Assembly (NCBI GenBank): GCA_030425045.1
Contig: JAUHVL010000002.1
Span: 1-64,000 of the forward strand
Length of the DNA: 64,000 nt
Direction: 5' to 3'
Origin: a bacterium
GTDB taxonomy: Bacteria > Bdellovibrionota > Bacteriovoracia > Bacteriovoracales > Bacteriovoracaceae
Below are positions 1 through 8,491 of this stretch, piece after piece (positions within the stretch are counted from its first letter, which is position 1; each line of letters opens with the position of its first letter). The notes under the pieces were generated by a model. It saw only the letters and a program-made list of their open reading frames with translations. It did no database searches and was not told the DNA's origin. Position numbers and translations under genes: made by a program.

Positions 1-1280
1 TATTCTCTCATTACCGTATCAAAGTTTATTTTAATATTTTCACCATTAAAGTTATCTAACTCCAGCGTTACAGCTAAAACATCATTAATCAAATCGACTC
101 TACTAAAAGGGATATCCCAAAGAAGAGCAGATGAGCCGTCCCATTCAATTTCTATTGGGACTTGTTTCCAGTCCTCAACTTTCTGAATTTTTGATTTTTG
201 TGTAATCAGCTCTTTATTATTGATATCACAAATATTGTGATAATCCTGACCAAAGCGCAATTGATACTGATCGCTATATTTAACTTGATTTCTCTTCAGA
301 ATAATTCCAGGCTTAACAAACTCTCCTCTCAAATAAATTGTCACTTCATCATTTGAGCTCTCAAGATCGAAGTTCCAAGGTTTATCAACGTGCTTTATTT
401 TACGTTGCCAATTTTTCTGGGGGTTCACAATTTCTCTATCAGAGGCATTAAAAATATAATGAATTGAATCGTTTTCAAACGAGTGCCACTTTTTCTGATC
501 AATTACAGGAGTAATACTCTTCTTCTCTAGTTCTAACTGTTTCGTCTTTTTTGAAGTAAGAAAGTAATAACTTTTCAACTTCTCTAAAACAACAATCAGT
601 TTATGATTGGTCATCTGCTTCTCAAGGTTAAAAAAGTAATTTTCACCATTTTTTAATTCAATCTCTTCAAAAGACATCAGCAAACGACCTCTATTTTTTA
701 ATAATGAATGACAAACTTCTTTTTCTAGATCATCTCTGCTTTTTAAATGAAAGATTTTTTCACCATTTAAAAGATGATGAGCACTCCTAATATGGGCCGG
801 AACTTCAATCTCTTCATTATTTATAAGCTCGATTTTAAAATTTAAACTTAATCCCTCTAATTCTAGTTTTTTAATGAGCTTTTGAGGAACATCAAATACG
901 GCCTCAACCTCTAAAGAACAACGTCCCTCTGGAGTAGGATTTTTCTTTAACTCATCTTTAAATACAGCGACCTCTTTTTGATGAATCAACTTTAAAAAAT
1001 CAATATCCCTTGTGATGGTAAAGTTTTTCAGAACACTCTCATAGAGAATGTTTTCTCGATACAGGAAATTACTTTGCTCAAATAAGGTCTTCTCTTTTGA
1101 TTTGATTTTTAAATGATGAAAGCTTTTAAATTTTAAAAAATTAAACTCTTGAACCAGTTTCTCTTCAACTTGATTTGCATGAAAGATTGGTGGATTAATA
1201 TTTTCATCAAGTGATGAATCACTCTCTTTAGAGCACGAACAAACAAACAACATTAGCAAACACAGACTTAACAACTTCAT
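1..1280 (-). CDS. Hypothetical lipoprotein, C-terminus cut by window edge
   Basis: The frame is open from an ATG at 1280 to the window edge (426 complete codons), with no stop inside the window. A GGAG ribosome binding site lies at 1286-1289. The N-terminus (MKLLSLCLLMLFVCSCSKES) is a lipoprotein signal peptide, followed by a long, charged, probably beta-rich region. I recognise no family. It would be anchored in the periplasm or outer membrane by a lipidated cysteine (Cys14 or Cys16). The gene is separated by about 80 bases from the rho-to-HIT operon upstream on the same strand, so it may have its own promoter. That it is a gene is clear; its function is unknown. Confidence 0.8.
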   Translation of the reverse strand, partial: MKLLSLCLLMLFVCSCSKESDSSLDENINPPIFHANQVEEKLVQEFNFLKFKSFHHLKIKSKEKTLFEQSNFLYRENILYESVLKNFTITRDIDFLKLIHQKEVAVFKDELKKNPTPEGRCSLEVEAVFDVPQKLIKKLELEGLSLNFKIELINNEEIEVPAHIRSAHHLLNGEKIFHLKSRDDLEKEVCHSLLKNRGRLLMSFEEIELKNGENYFFNLEKQMTNHKLIVVLEKLKSYYFLTSKKTKQLELEKKSITPVIDQKKWHSFENDSIHYIFNASDREIVNPQKNWQRKIKHVDKPWNFDLESSNDEVTIYLRGEFVKPGIILKRNQVKYSDQYQLRFGQDYHNICDINNKELITQKSKIQKVEDWKQVPIEIEWDGSSALLWDIPFSRVDLINDVLAVTLELDNFNGENIKINFDTVMRE

Positions 1281-1289
1281 AGTTTCTCC

Positions 1290-1323
1290 TTTTAGTTAAG
1301 AGAAAACTAAAACGTCAGTGACG
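1290..1323 (-). terminator. Possible weak terminator after the HIT gene
   Basis: Downstream of the HIT stop on the minus strand, the palindrome CGTCACTGACG (1313-1323) is followed by TTTTAGTTTTC. A second AT-rich inverted repeat (TTTTAGTT / AACTAAAA, 1290-1312) overlaps that T-rich stretch. The stem is short, so this is only a candidate end for the rho-HIT transcript. Confidence 0.3.
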
Positions 1324-1361
1324 GTATTTCTTTTTAGAATTTTGATAATTTCAAAAACGAA

Positions 1362-1706
1362 CTAATTCAGACCAGGGTTCAGTTTTTCTCCTCCAAGTAC
1401 ATGAAAATGCGTATGAAAAATGGTTTGACCCCCGTGATCTCCGAGGTTATTTATGATCCTAAATCCTGATTTATCGAGACCTTCTTGTTGAGTCCATTCG
1501 GCCATAGCAGAAAAGATATCGGTAACCTGCCCAATATCGGTATTACATATTTCAACTATATTTTCTGTATGTTTTTTATGAATGAAGAGGATATGTGTTT
1601 TAGCGGCGGGATAAATATCTTTGAAGGCCAACACGTTTTCATTTTCAAAGACTTTATGAGTATTGAGTTCACCACTGATAAATTTACAAAACAAACATTC
1701 AGACAT
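1362..1706 (-). CDS. HIT family (histidine triad) nucleotide-binding protein
   Basis: This 114-residue protein carries the histidine triad HTHFHVLGG with His98, His100 and His102 near the C-terminus, the signature of Hint/HIT nucleotide hydrolases and transferases. Two cysteines in the N-terminal CLFCKFISGE match the usual start of Hint proteins. Family members hydrolyse nucleoside phosphoramidates such as AMP-lysine in the cytosol; the substrate here is not known. Its ATG overlaps the murA stop by one base (TAATG), so it is translationally coupled and is the last gene of the rho-prfA-prmC-murA operon. Length is normal for the family. Confidence 0.93.
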   Translation of the reverse strand: MSECLFCKFISGELNTHKVFENENVLAFKDIYPAAKTHILFIHKKHTENIVEICNTDIGQVTDIFSAMAEWTQQEGLDKSGFRIINNLGDHGGQTIFHTHFHVLGGEKLNPGLN

Positions 1707-2953
1707 TATTTTACCCTTTGAATTTTAGCACCAAGGCTTGAAAACTTTTCATCAAGTTTCTCATAACCTCTATCGAGGTGATAAATTCTTTGAATTTCTG
1801 TTTCACCTTCAGCACAAAGAGCTGTTAAAACCAAAGCTGCACTCGCTCTCAAGTCAGTACACATAATGGGAGCTGCCTTTAAAGGATTTCCCCCCTCAAT
1901 AAAGGCCGACTTTCCTTTAAGTGATATTTGAGCTCCCAACCTTTTCAGCTCAGGAATATGCATAAATCTGTTTTCAAATATGTTTTCAGTGATAACACTC
2001 GCCCCAGGAATCTGCGTACAAAGAGCAATAATCTGGGCCTGAACATCCGTTGGAAAACCAGGATAAGGAGCGGTATCGAGCTTTAAACCTTTTAAGATCG
2101 AGGCTTTCGTTTTCACAAAGTCATCCCCTATTTCAAGCTTGGCCCCGGCCGCAACTAACTTCTCTAATATAAATTCAATATGTGCAGGTTTAAATCCAGT
2201 TACCGTTATCTCAGAGTTTGTCATCAGTCCGGCTAGCACATAAGTCGCCGCCTCGATTCGATCTCCAATGGCCTCATAATCACAACCACCAAGTTCGGCC
2301 ACACCTTCAATCGTTATGGTTTTTGTACCAATACCTGAAATATTTGCACCCAATGCTTTTAAAAAATATGCCAAGTCTGAAACCTCAGGTTCAAGAGCAC
2401 AGTTTTCCATGATCGTGGTCCCCTCTGCTAAAGTGGCCGCCATCATTAAATTTTCAGTTGCTCCTACAGAAGGAAAATCGAGTACTAAATGCGCTCCTTT
2501 GAGACCGTTTGTTTTGGCCTCAACATAACCAGACTCAATATTAATTTCAGCACCAAGCTTTGCGAGGTTTTCTAAATGTAAATTCACAGGACGAGATCCG
2601 ATGGCACATCCCCCGGGAAGAGAAACTTTCGCATGGTGAAAGCGAGCAAGTAATGGACCGAGTACCGTAATAGAGGCCCTCATGGTTTTAACCAGATCAT
2701 AAGTTGCTTCTTGGGATGTAATGCTATCAGCAGTATAAATAATATCTCGTCCCTCTTTTTCAATCTTTATACCTAACTGAGAGAGAAGAGAGTTCATCGT
2801 ATTAATGTCTCTTAAGGCCGGTACTTTCTGAAGACGAATACTCTCTTTCGTTAAAAGAACACCGCACATAATAGGCAAATATGCATTTTTTGCTTTAGAT
2901 ATTTCAACACTTCCATTTAACTTACACGGTCCATTGATTAATAATTTATCCAT
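1706..2953 (-). CDS. murA: UDP-N-acetylglucosamine 1-carboxyvinyltransferase
   Basis: MurA transfers enolpyruvate from PEP to UDP-GlcNAc, the first committed step of peptidoglycan precursor synthesis in the cytosol. At 415 residues it is full length. Visible signatures are SKAKNAYLP near residue 20 (the Lys-Asn pair that binds substrate), PGGCAIGSRPV with the catalytic Cys116 that fosfomycin alkylates, GFPTDVQAQ with the catalytic aspartate, and HLDRGYEKL near the C-terminus. It sits 12 bases after prmC and overlaps the HIT gene by one base. Having Cys116 rather than Asp, the enzyme is predicted to be fosfomycin-sensitive, an inference from the family. Confidence 0.97.
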   Translation of the reverse strand: MDKLLINGPCKLNGSVEISKAKNAYLPIMCGVLLTKESIRLQKVPALRDINTMNSLLSQLGIKIEKEGRDIIYTADSITSQEATYDLVKTMRASITVLGPLLARFHHAKVSLPGGCAIGSRPVNLHLENLAKLGAEINIESGYVEAKTNGLKGAHLVLDFPSVGATENLMMAATLAEGTTIMENCALEPEVSDLAYFLKALGANISGIGTKTITIEGVAELGGCDYEAIGDRIEAATYVLAGLMTNSEITVTGFKPAHIEFILEKLVAAGAKLEIGDDFVKTKASILKGLKLDTAPYPGFPTDVQAQIIALCTQIPGASVITENIFENRFMHIPELKRLGAQISLKGKSAFIEGGNPLKAAPIMCTDLRASAALVLTALCAEGETEIQRIYHLDRGYEKLDEKFSSLGAKIQRVK

Positions 2954-2965
2954 GAGTCTTCCTTT

Positions 2966-3769
2966 TTAGAGATATGCTACCAGGTATCGATCTCTGCCGG
3001 TGAGGTCTTTACAAACGTCACACCTTTTAAAATATTTTTCAGCCATTTCTCTTAATCGTTGTAAATGATTTTCATGACCTTCCATTAAGAGTTTACCGCT
3101 TTCCTCTAAATGATTCACAGCTTGAAAGAAAAAATCTTCGAACCACTTGTCATAATCTTCGTCATTCAAAAAAAGAGCAAGGTGAGGTTCATACTTTAAA
3201 ACCTGTTGATGAACTTCTTTTTCATCAGCATGACGTTTGATATAAGGAGGGTTTGAAATGATGAGGTTGTACTTATTCGAGTCTCCGTCGAAGCGATCTT
3301 GTAAACAAAATTCAATCTTCGTCATTGGATGAAATTTAAATCTCAACCGAAAACCATTTATTTCTGAAATTTTTATACACTCATTCGAAACATCGACACC
3401 TTTAGCATGAACAGGAAAATTTACCTCTTGAATAAGAGATAAAATAATATTTCCACAACCAGTTCCAATATCGATAACGTTATCGTTTTTATTCAAAAAA
3501 CCTTTTGCTAATTCTACTAAACCTTCCGTTTCAAACCGAGGAATCAAAGTGTTTTGATTGACGATAAATTCGCTATTATAAAAATAACTTTTGCCACTAA
3601 TATACTCGAGCGGAATACCTAGAGAGAGTTTTGAAAAATGTTCGTTTAGCTGTTCTGGCTGATCATTTCCAAATTCTTCGACTAATCTTTTTTCTGTAAG
3701 ACCGGGGTAATGCTGAATAAGAATGGACTTATTATTTCGATAGAAATCTTTAATACTCTGGAGAACCAT
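2966..3769 (-). CDS. prmC: Release factor N5-glutamine methyltransferase
   Basis: PrmC (HemK) methylates the glutamine of the GGQ motif in class I release factors, using SAM. The 267-residue protein has an N-terminal helical domain (about 1-80), the SAM-binding loop VIDIGTGCGN (98-107) and the catalytic NPPY motif (172-175) in IISNPPYIK. Its start codon overlaps the last base of prfA, the gene for its substrate, which is the classical arrangement. Length and motifs are normal. Confidence 0.95.
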   Translation of the reverse strand: MVLQSIKDFYRNNKSILIQHYPGLTEKRLVEEFGNDQPEQLNEHFSKLSLGIPLEYISGKSYFYNSEFIVNQNTLIPRFETEGLVELAKGFLNKNDNVIDIGTGCGNIILSLIQEVNFPVHAKGVDVSNECIKISEINGFRLRFKFHPMTKIEFCLQDRFDGDSNKYNLIISNPPYIKRHADEKEVHQQVLKYEPHLALFLNDEDYDKWFEDFFFQAVNHLEESGKLLMEGHENHLQRLREMAEKYFKRCDVCKDLTGRDRYLVAYL

Positions 3770-4842
3770 TAATCTTCTTGGCCCTTGAGAAGTTCTGCTC
3801 TATTATAAGCGATTAACGAATTTGTAACTTCTTCTAAATCGCCTTCAATAATTTTGTCTAAATTATAGAGAGTTAAACCTATTCTATGATCCGTAAGACG
3901 GCCTTGGGGAAAATTGTACGTTCGAATTCTTTCAGAACGATCACCTCTACCAACGAGACCTTTTCTTTCTGCTGCTTCTTTATCGTTTTTTTCCTGCAAC
4001 ATCTGATCGTAAATTCGTGCCTTCAATATCGAGATGGCCTGCTCTTTATTTTTCAACTGTGATCTTTCATTTTGACAAGCAACCACAATCCCTGTTGGTT
4101 CATGAGTTACTCTTACCGCCGAATCTGTGGTGTTTACAGACTGCCCACCGGCCCCACTAGAGCGATAAACATCAATACGAACTTCATTCATATTTAATTC
4201 AAAATCTAAATCTTCAGCTTCCGGTAAGACGGCAACTGTAATCGTTGAAGTATGGATACGTCCTTGAGACTCTGTCTTTGGAACTCTTTGGACTCGATGA
4301 ACTCCTGATTCATATTTTAAGTTGGAGTAAACCTTTTCACCGGAGACACTAAAGACAACTTCTTTTATCCCCTCGTCACCTTCAGAGATTGAAACGATCT
4401 CCGTTTTGTAACCTAGGGCCCGACAATAGTTTTGATACATACGAAGGACATCACCAACAAAAATAGAGGCTTCATCACCACCAGCACCGGCCCTGATTTC
4501 GATCATCACGTTTTTATCATCGAGAGGGTCTCGTGGAAGTAATAACATTTTCAGCTCTTCTTCGAGTGCTGGAATTAAAACTTCGTTTTCTGCTAATTCC
4601 TCTTTTGCCATTTCACGAACTTCTTCATCTTTTTCGTTCGCTAATAAGTCCTTAGCACCATCAATATCTGATTTGATTTTTTTATACTTTTTGTAAGTAC
4701 CGACAATCTCTTCGAGATTAGATCGCTCTGTTGATATTTCTTTATATTCTTTTTGACGCTCGTAAAGAGTTGGATCGGCCATTTTCTCGGTCAATTCTTC
4801 AAATCTTTTAACAACACCTTCGAGTTTATCAAAAATAGACAT
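3769..4842 (-). CDS. prfA: Peptide chain release factor 1
   Basis: RF1 reads UAA and UAG stop codons and triggers peptidyl-tRNA hydrolysis on the ribosome. The 357-residue protein shows the tripeptide anticodon of RF1 type, PKT at 188-190 in RVPKTESQGRIHTS (RF2 would show SPF). It also has the catalytic GGQ at 232-234 in SSGAGGQSVNTTDSAVR. The N-terminal third is the expected helical domain. It lies between rho and prmC with gaps of 9 and -1 bases, clearly one transcription unit. Confidence 0.97.
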   Translation of the reverse strand: MSIFDKLEGVVKRFEELTEKMADPTLYERQKEYKEISTERSNLEEIVGTYKKYKKIKSDIDGAKDLLANEKDEEVREMAKEELAENEVLIPALEEELKMLLLPRDPLDDKNVMIEIRAGAGGDEASIFVGDVLRMYQNYCRALGYKTEIVSISEGDEGIKEVVFSVSGEKVYSNLKYESGVHRVQRVPKTESQGRIHTSTITVAVLPEAEDLDFELNMNEVRIDVYRSSGAGGQSVNTTDSAVRVTHEPTGIVVACQNERSQLKNKEQAISILKARIYDQMLQEKNDKEAAERKGLVGRGDRSERIRTYNFPQGRLTDHRIGLTLYNLDKIIEGDLEEVTNSLIAYNRAELLKGQED

Positions 4843-4851
4843 GATTACTGC

Positions 4852-6099
4852 CTATCCATTCATCGAGTCTAGGAACTCACCATTTGTCTTTGTTTTAGTA
4901 ATACGACTTAACATAAACTCCATGGCATCAATTGTATTCATGGGGTGAAGAACTTTTCTAAGAACATAAATTCTCGCCAGGTCTGCTTGATCCATAAGAA
5001 GGTCTTCCTTACGAGTGGCAGACTTGTTGATATCAAGAGCAGGGAAAATTCTCTTCTCCAATAATTTTCTATCGAGCTGAACTTCTGAGTTACCAGTACC
5101 TTTAAATTCTTCGAAAATAACTTCATCCATTCTAGAACCAGTATCGATAAGGGCCGTTGCAATAATCGTTAAAGAACCACCATTTTCAATATTTCTAGCA
5201 GCTCCAAAAAATCTTTTTGGTCTGTGAAGAGCATTTGAATCAACACCACCAGAAAGAATTTTTCCCGACGGAGGAACAACAGTGTTATAGGCACGGGCCA
5301 AACGAGTGATCGAATCGAGAAGAATCACGACATCTTTCCCTGCTTCTGTCATGCGTTTTGCTTTCTCTAGTACCATTTCAGCAACTTGAACGTGACGGTT
5401 TGCTGGTTCATCAAACGTAGATGAAATAACCTCAGCATCCACGTTTCTTTTCATATCAGTTACTTCTTCTGGTCTCTCATCAATAAGTAAAACAATCAAA
5501 TGAGCATCGTCATGATTGTCAGTTATTGAGTTAGCAATATCTTGAAGAAGAACGGTCTTACCAGCTTTTGGCGGAGCAACGATAAGGCAACGTTGACCAA
5601 AACCTTGGGGCACAAACATATCGATTATTCGAGTTGAGTAATTTGTTGGTTTACTCTCGAGGTTAATCTTCTTTTCTGGATAAAGAGGCGTAAGGTTATC
5701 AAAAAGAATAGTTTTCTTATGATCTTCAGGAGTTCGACTATTAACGGTACTTAACTTCAAAAGAGCAAAGTATCTTTCCCCATCTTTTGGAGGTCTGATC
5801 TCACCCTCTAGAGAATCACCTTTTCTCAATCCAAATCTTCTAATTTGCGAGGGACTGACATAAATATCATCGGCACCAGGAAGATAGTTATAATTTGGAG
5901 ACCTTAAAAATCCAAATCCATCTGGTAAAATCTCGAGAACTCCTCCACCAAAGATCTGTTCTTTATTAGCAGCTTTTGCCTTTAAAATGGCAAAGATCAA
6001 CTCATGTCTTTTCATACTTGATGAGTTATCGATCTCATTTTCTTTGGCCAATTCACTTAGTTTTGCAATTTCGAGAATACGAAGGTCGTTAAGGTGCAT
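4852..6099 (-). CDS. rho: Transcription termination factor Rho
   Basis: Rho is a hexameric RNA-dependent ATPase/translocase that ends transcription. At 415 residues it has the standard length without the long insertions seen in some phyla. Visible parts are the N-terminal helical domain (1-45), the cold-shock-like primary RNA site with GFGFLR (61-66), the Walker A loop APPKAGKT (175-182), and the Walker B region [15 protein letters not shown]. It is the first gene of the minus-strand operon running to the HIT gene. Few intrinsic terminators are visible in this window, so Rho may do much of the termination here (inference). Confidence 0.97.
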   Translation of the reverse strand: MHLNDLRILEIAKLSELAKENEIDNSSSMKRHELIFAILKAKAANKEQIFGGGVLEILPDGFGFLRSPNYNYLPGADDIYVSPSQIRRFGLRKGDSLEGEIRPPKDGERYFALLKLSTVNSRTPEDHKKTILFDNLTPLYPEKKINLESKPTNYSTRIIDMFVPQGFGQRCLIVAPPKAGKTVLLQDIANSITDNHDDAHLIVLLIDERPEEVTDMKRNVDAEVISSTFDEPANRHVQVAEMVLEKAKRMTEAGKDVVILLDSITRLARAYNTVVPPSGKILSGGVDSNALHRPKRFFGAARNIENGGSLTIIATALIDTGSRMDEVIFEEFKGTGNSEVQLDRKLLEKRIFPALDINKSATRKEDLLMDQADLARIYVLRKVLHPMNTIDAMEFMLSRITKTKTNGEFLDSMNG

Positions 6100-6225
6100 G
6101 TAACTTACCCCTGGATAAATAATGTTAAAATGTTAGCTGTTTTGTTAATATATTTTGTCATTTAGATTAATGAATAAGAATCGGTTGAATAAACCTTTCT
6201 ACCCTCTTAATAAATCTCCGTGTTG

Positions 6226-6231
6226 TATAAT
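6226..6231 (+). promoter_or_regulatory. -10 box of the ruvX-mltG promoter
   Basis: A perfect TATAAT lies in the divergent region between rho and ruvX. The -35 region is poor (CTCTTA about 17 bases upstream). Transcription would start near 6238. That makes the TTG at 6243 almost leaderless and favours the GTG at 6318 as the ruvX start. Confidence 0.5.
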
Positions 6232-6317
6232 ATGAGAGGGATTTGGTTGAAGTTTCTTTTTCGGGAAATTCTAATGCAAATATTAACGCGAAATGCTTTA
6301 AAGTCAAGGACATATTC

Positions 6318-6791
6318 GTGAGTTATTCACAAGAAAGTAATTTTTATCTTTTTCAAAATCAACAATTACTCGCCATTGATTACGGAGAGAAAGTCACAGG
6401 TATTGCCACGTTCATCCCGGGAAATGACCCCTTTCCTCTCATGGGCGAAAGAATACTTTTCAAATCAAAACCTCAATTGACCAAGAGCGTAATCAAGCAG
6501 GCAAATGAGCTCGATGTTCAGGCATTGGTATTAGGAAAACCTCTTTTAACCGATGGTAGAGTCAGTGACATGACTAAGAAGGTTTTATCTTTCGGTCAAT
6601 TTTTAGCAGACCAGTCAGGTCTTCCGGTCTACCTCCAAGATGAAACCCTTTCCACCGAAACGGCAAAAGATCGCATGAAGAACTCTCCCGAGTTCAACTT
6701 TAAAGTTGATCTAAAAAAAATAGACTGCTTATCGGCGGTGATCATACTTGAGGACTTTTTAAAAGCAAACGACAGTGATAAATTGGACTAA
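6318..6791 (+). CDS. ruvX: RuvX/YqgF family Holliday junction resolvase-like nuclease
   Basis: The protein has the RNase H-fold motif LLAIDYGEKVTGIA, followed by ALVLGKPLLTDGR and VYLQDETLSTETA, the three conserved blocks of YqgF proteins. Family members act in 16S rRNA 5'-end maturation or as putative Holliday junction resolvases. The frame extends upstream to a TTG at 6243, but I chose GTG 6318. It is preceded by AAGGA at 7 bases, it yields 157 residues (close to the family length), and the promoter's -10 box sits just before 6243. mltG follows in the same orientation about 26 bases downstream. The metal-binding first aspartate is present. Confidence 0.88.
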   Translation: MSYSQESNFYLFQNQQLLAIDYGEKVTGIATFIPGNDPFPLMGERILFKSKPQLTKSVIKQANELDVQALVLGKPLLTDGRVSDMTKKVLSFGQFLADQSGLPVYLQDETLSTETAKDRMKNSPEFNFKVDLKKIDCLSAVIILEDFLKANDSDKLD

Positions 6792-6817
6792 ATCGAAATT
6801 ATAACCGTGAGGTTTTT

Positions 6818-7861
6818 ATCAAAAAATATTGGTGGGTCTTTCTCGTTATCGCCCCTGTTTTTTCAGTTATGCTTGCTGGCGTTCGTGTTTATCATGCCAT
6901 TGCCATTTGGGAATATGATGGTCCTGAAGTCGTCTTTGAAATTAAATCTGGTGAGCCATTTTCTAGTATTAATGGGCGGCTTTACCGAGAAAAGATCATC
7001 AGCAGTGCAAAGGTTTTCTACCGCTACTCTAAATACAATAAGATCATGACGTCGTTTCGTTCTGGTAAATTTTTAATTAAATCAAATTCAACTATGCTTG
7101 ACGTCATTAAGGAGTTAACAGAAGGAACCCCAATCACAACGAAGGTCACCATCCCTGAAGGAAAAAACCTCTATCAAATAGCAGAGATTTTAGAGGCAAA
7201 AAAAATTGTTAGTGCTGATGAATTTATAAAAGTTGCAAAAGATCCCACGACTGCTTCATCACTTAATATACCTTTTGAAACAGTTGAAGGTTATCTCTAT
7301 CCTGAAACCTATCAGTTTAATCAAAAGATGAAGCCGTTAGAAGTTATCAAAACAATGGTTAGAGTTTTTAACCAAAAAACAAAAGATCTCGATTTTTCTA
7401 TTAACCCAAGAAACTTAACGAAGGCCCAGTGTATTGTTCTTGCCTCTGTTGTGGAAAAAGAAACGGGTGCCGGACATGAAAGACCAATTATCGCCGGTGT
7501 CTTTTTTAACCGTTTGAAAAAGAGAATGAGATTACAATCTGATCCCACCACCATCTATGGAATTTGGGAGAGCTTTAATGGAAATCTCAAGAAAAAACAT
7601 TTGCTAGAAAAAACGCCTTACAATACCTATAAAATTGGTGGGCTTCCCAAAGGGCCTATATCCAATCCCGGGCTCGCCTCCATAAAGGCCGTCCTCAATC
7701 CTGAGTCTCATTCGTATCTCTATTTTGTTAGCCAAAATGATGGCACTCATGTCTTCTCTAAAACCTATGTTGAGCACAAAGAAGCCGTGAACCAATTTCA
7801 AAAGAATTACAAGGCGAGGCAGGGAAAAAGTTGGCGAAATTTGAACAAGTCCAAAAACTAG
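6818..7861 (+). CDS. mltG: Endolytic murein transglycosylase MltG
   Basis: MltG is an inner-membrane lytic transglycosylase that cuts nascent glycan strands. The YceG-like domain is clear: LASVVEKETG with the catalytic glutamate, then FFNRLKKRMRLQSDPTTIYG and KGPISNPG. The first ATG in frame (6869) falls inside the N-terminal membrane anchor. The anchor (YWWVFLVIAPVFSVMLAGV) begins upstream, and there is no ATG, GTG or TTG between the in-frame stop at 6779 and 6869. The best start is an ATC at 6818 preceded by GAGG at 5 bases, giving 347 residues, the usual size. Product identity is sure; the start is uncertain. Confidence 0.9.
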   Translation: MKKYWWVFLVIAPVFSVMLAGVRVYHAIAIWEYDGPEVVFEIKSGEPFSSINGRLYREKIISSAKVFYRYSKYNKIMTSFRSGKFLIKSNSTMLDVIKELTEGTPITTKVTIPEGKNLYQIAEILEAKKIVSADEFIKVAKDPTTASSLNIPFETVEGYLYPETYQFNQKMKPLEVIKTMVRVFNQKTKDLDFSINPRNLTKAQCIVLASVVEKETGAGHERPIIAGVFFNRLKKRMRLQSDPTTIYGIWESFNGNLKKKHLLEKTPYNTYKIGGLPKGPISNPGLASIKAVLNPESHSYLYFVSQNDGTHVFSKTYVEHKEAVNQFQKNYKARQGKSWRNLNKSKN

Positions 7862-7928
7862 CCTTACTGTAATTTCAGATATTTACATTTTTTTTATCGT
7901 CAAATCTATAGTTACCTTAGAATACCTT

Positions 7929-7981
7929 CTGTCGTGAAAAACAATTTAACGACAGGCAAAAAATGCATAGTTTCTTTTTGC
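7929..7981. repeat. Two adjacent inverted repeats upstream of the dksA-type gene
   Basis: CTGTCGT (7929-7935) and ACGACAG (7949-7955) form a 7-bp inverted repeat. It abuts a second one, GCAAAAA (7956-7962) and TTTTTGC (7975-7981). They end immediately before a candidate -35 box. They could be an operator or the 3'-end hairpins of the mltG transcript. Confidence 0.4.
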
Positions 7982-8011
7982 TTGAACGCGTAATGCACCT
8001 GCTAATAAAAT
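7982..8011 (+). promoter_or_regulatory. Candidate promoter of the DksA/TraR gene
   Basis: TTGAAC (7982-7987) and TAAAAT (8006-8011) are 18 bases apart, about 45 bases before the start codon at 8054. They are directly downstream of the paired inverted repeats. Confidence 0.4.
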
Positions 8012-8053
8012 AAGGAATAGGCTTATTATAACGATAGGCCCTCGGAGGTTAAG

Positions 8054-8428
8054 ATGAACAAGAAGCAAGTTGACGAATTAAAAGAGAATCTCTTGAAAAT
8101 GAAGCAGGAGATTATTAATGGTGGCCAACTCACAAGAACAGATGACCTTCATGTTCAACCTGAAGATCTACCTGATGATGCTGACCTAGCAACAAATATC
8201 ATTAACCAACAAGTAACATTCAATATGAGAAACAGAGAACTTGCCAAGCTACGTGCTATTGAAGAAGCTCTCGATCGTATTGAAAATGGAGTCTATGGCT
8301 CGTGTGAAGAATGTGATGAGCCAATTGGTTTTAAAAGACTTAAAAACCAACCTTTTACCTCTCTTTGTATTACCCACGCTGAAGAAGCAGAAAGAGAACA
8401 GCAACAACACTTTCAAAGAGCGTCTTAG
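8054..8428 (+). CDS. DksA/TraR family zinc-finger regulator
   Basis: At 124 residues it has an N-terminal coiled coil and an acidic middle (QPEDLPDDADLATN) resembling the DksA tip. The C-terminal zinc finger uses Cys84, Cys87, Cys105 and His108 (CEEC ... CITH), a C3H variant of the usual C4. Such proteins bind in the RNA polymerase secondary channel and modulate promoters with ppGpp. A strong CGGAGG site precedes the ATG. It is transcribed alone, after a 192-base gap, or with the downstream photolyase. A second, degenerate family member lies at 41810-42139. Confidence 0.88.
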   Translation: MNKKQVDELKENLLKMKQEIINGGQLTRTDDLHVQPEDLPDDADLATNIINQQVTFNMRNRELAKLRAIEEALDRIENGVYGSCEECDEPIGFKRLKNQPFTSLCITHAEEAEREQQQHFQRAS

Positions 8429-8469
8429 TTTTAACAAAACTATCGTAATGCAACTAACTAATGTTAAAG

Positions 8470-8491
8470 TGCCGTATGATGAAATACGGCA
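8470..8491 (+). promoter_or_regulatory. RNA hairpin carrying the photolyase start codons
   Basis: TGCCGTAT (8470-8477) and ATACGGCA (8484-8491) are perfect 8-base complements around a GATGAA loop. The in-frame ATG at 8479 is in the loop, and the ATG at 8476 straddles the stem end. It may modulate photolyase translation or help end the preceding transcript. Confidence 0.4.

Noticed and set aside
6807-7049. 80-residue frame starting with a GTG just after ruvX
   Set aside because: It overlaps mltG in another frame; the protein has no sensible composition, and its GTG overlaps the GAGG I read as the mltG ribosome binding site.
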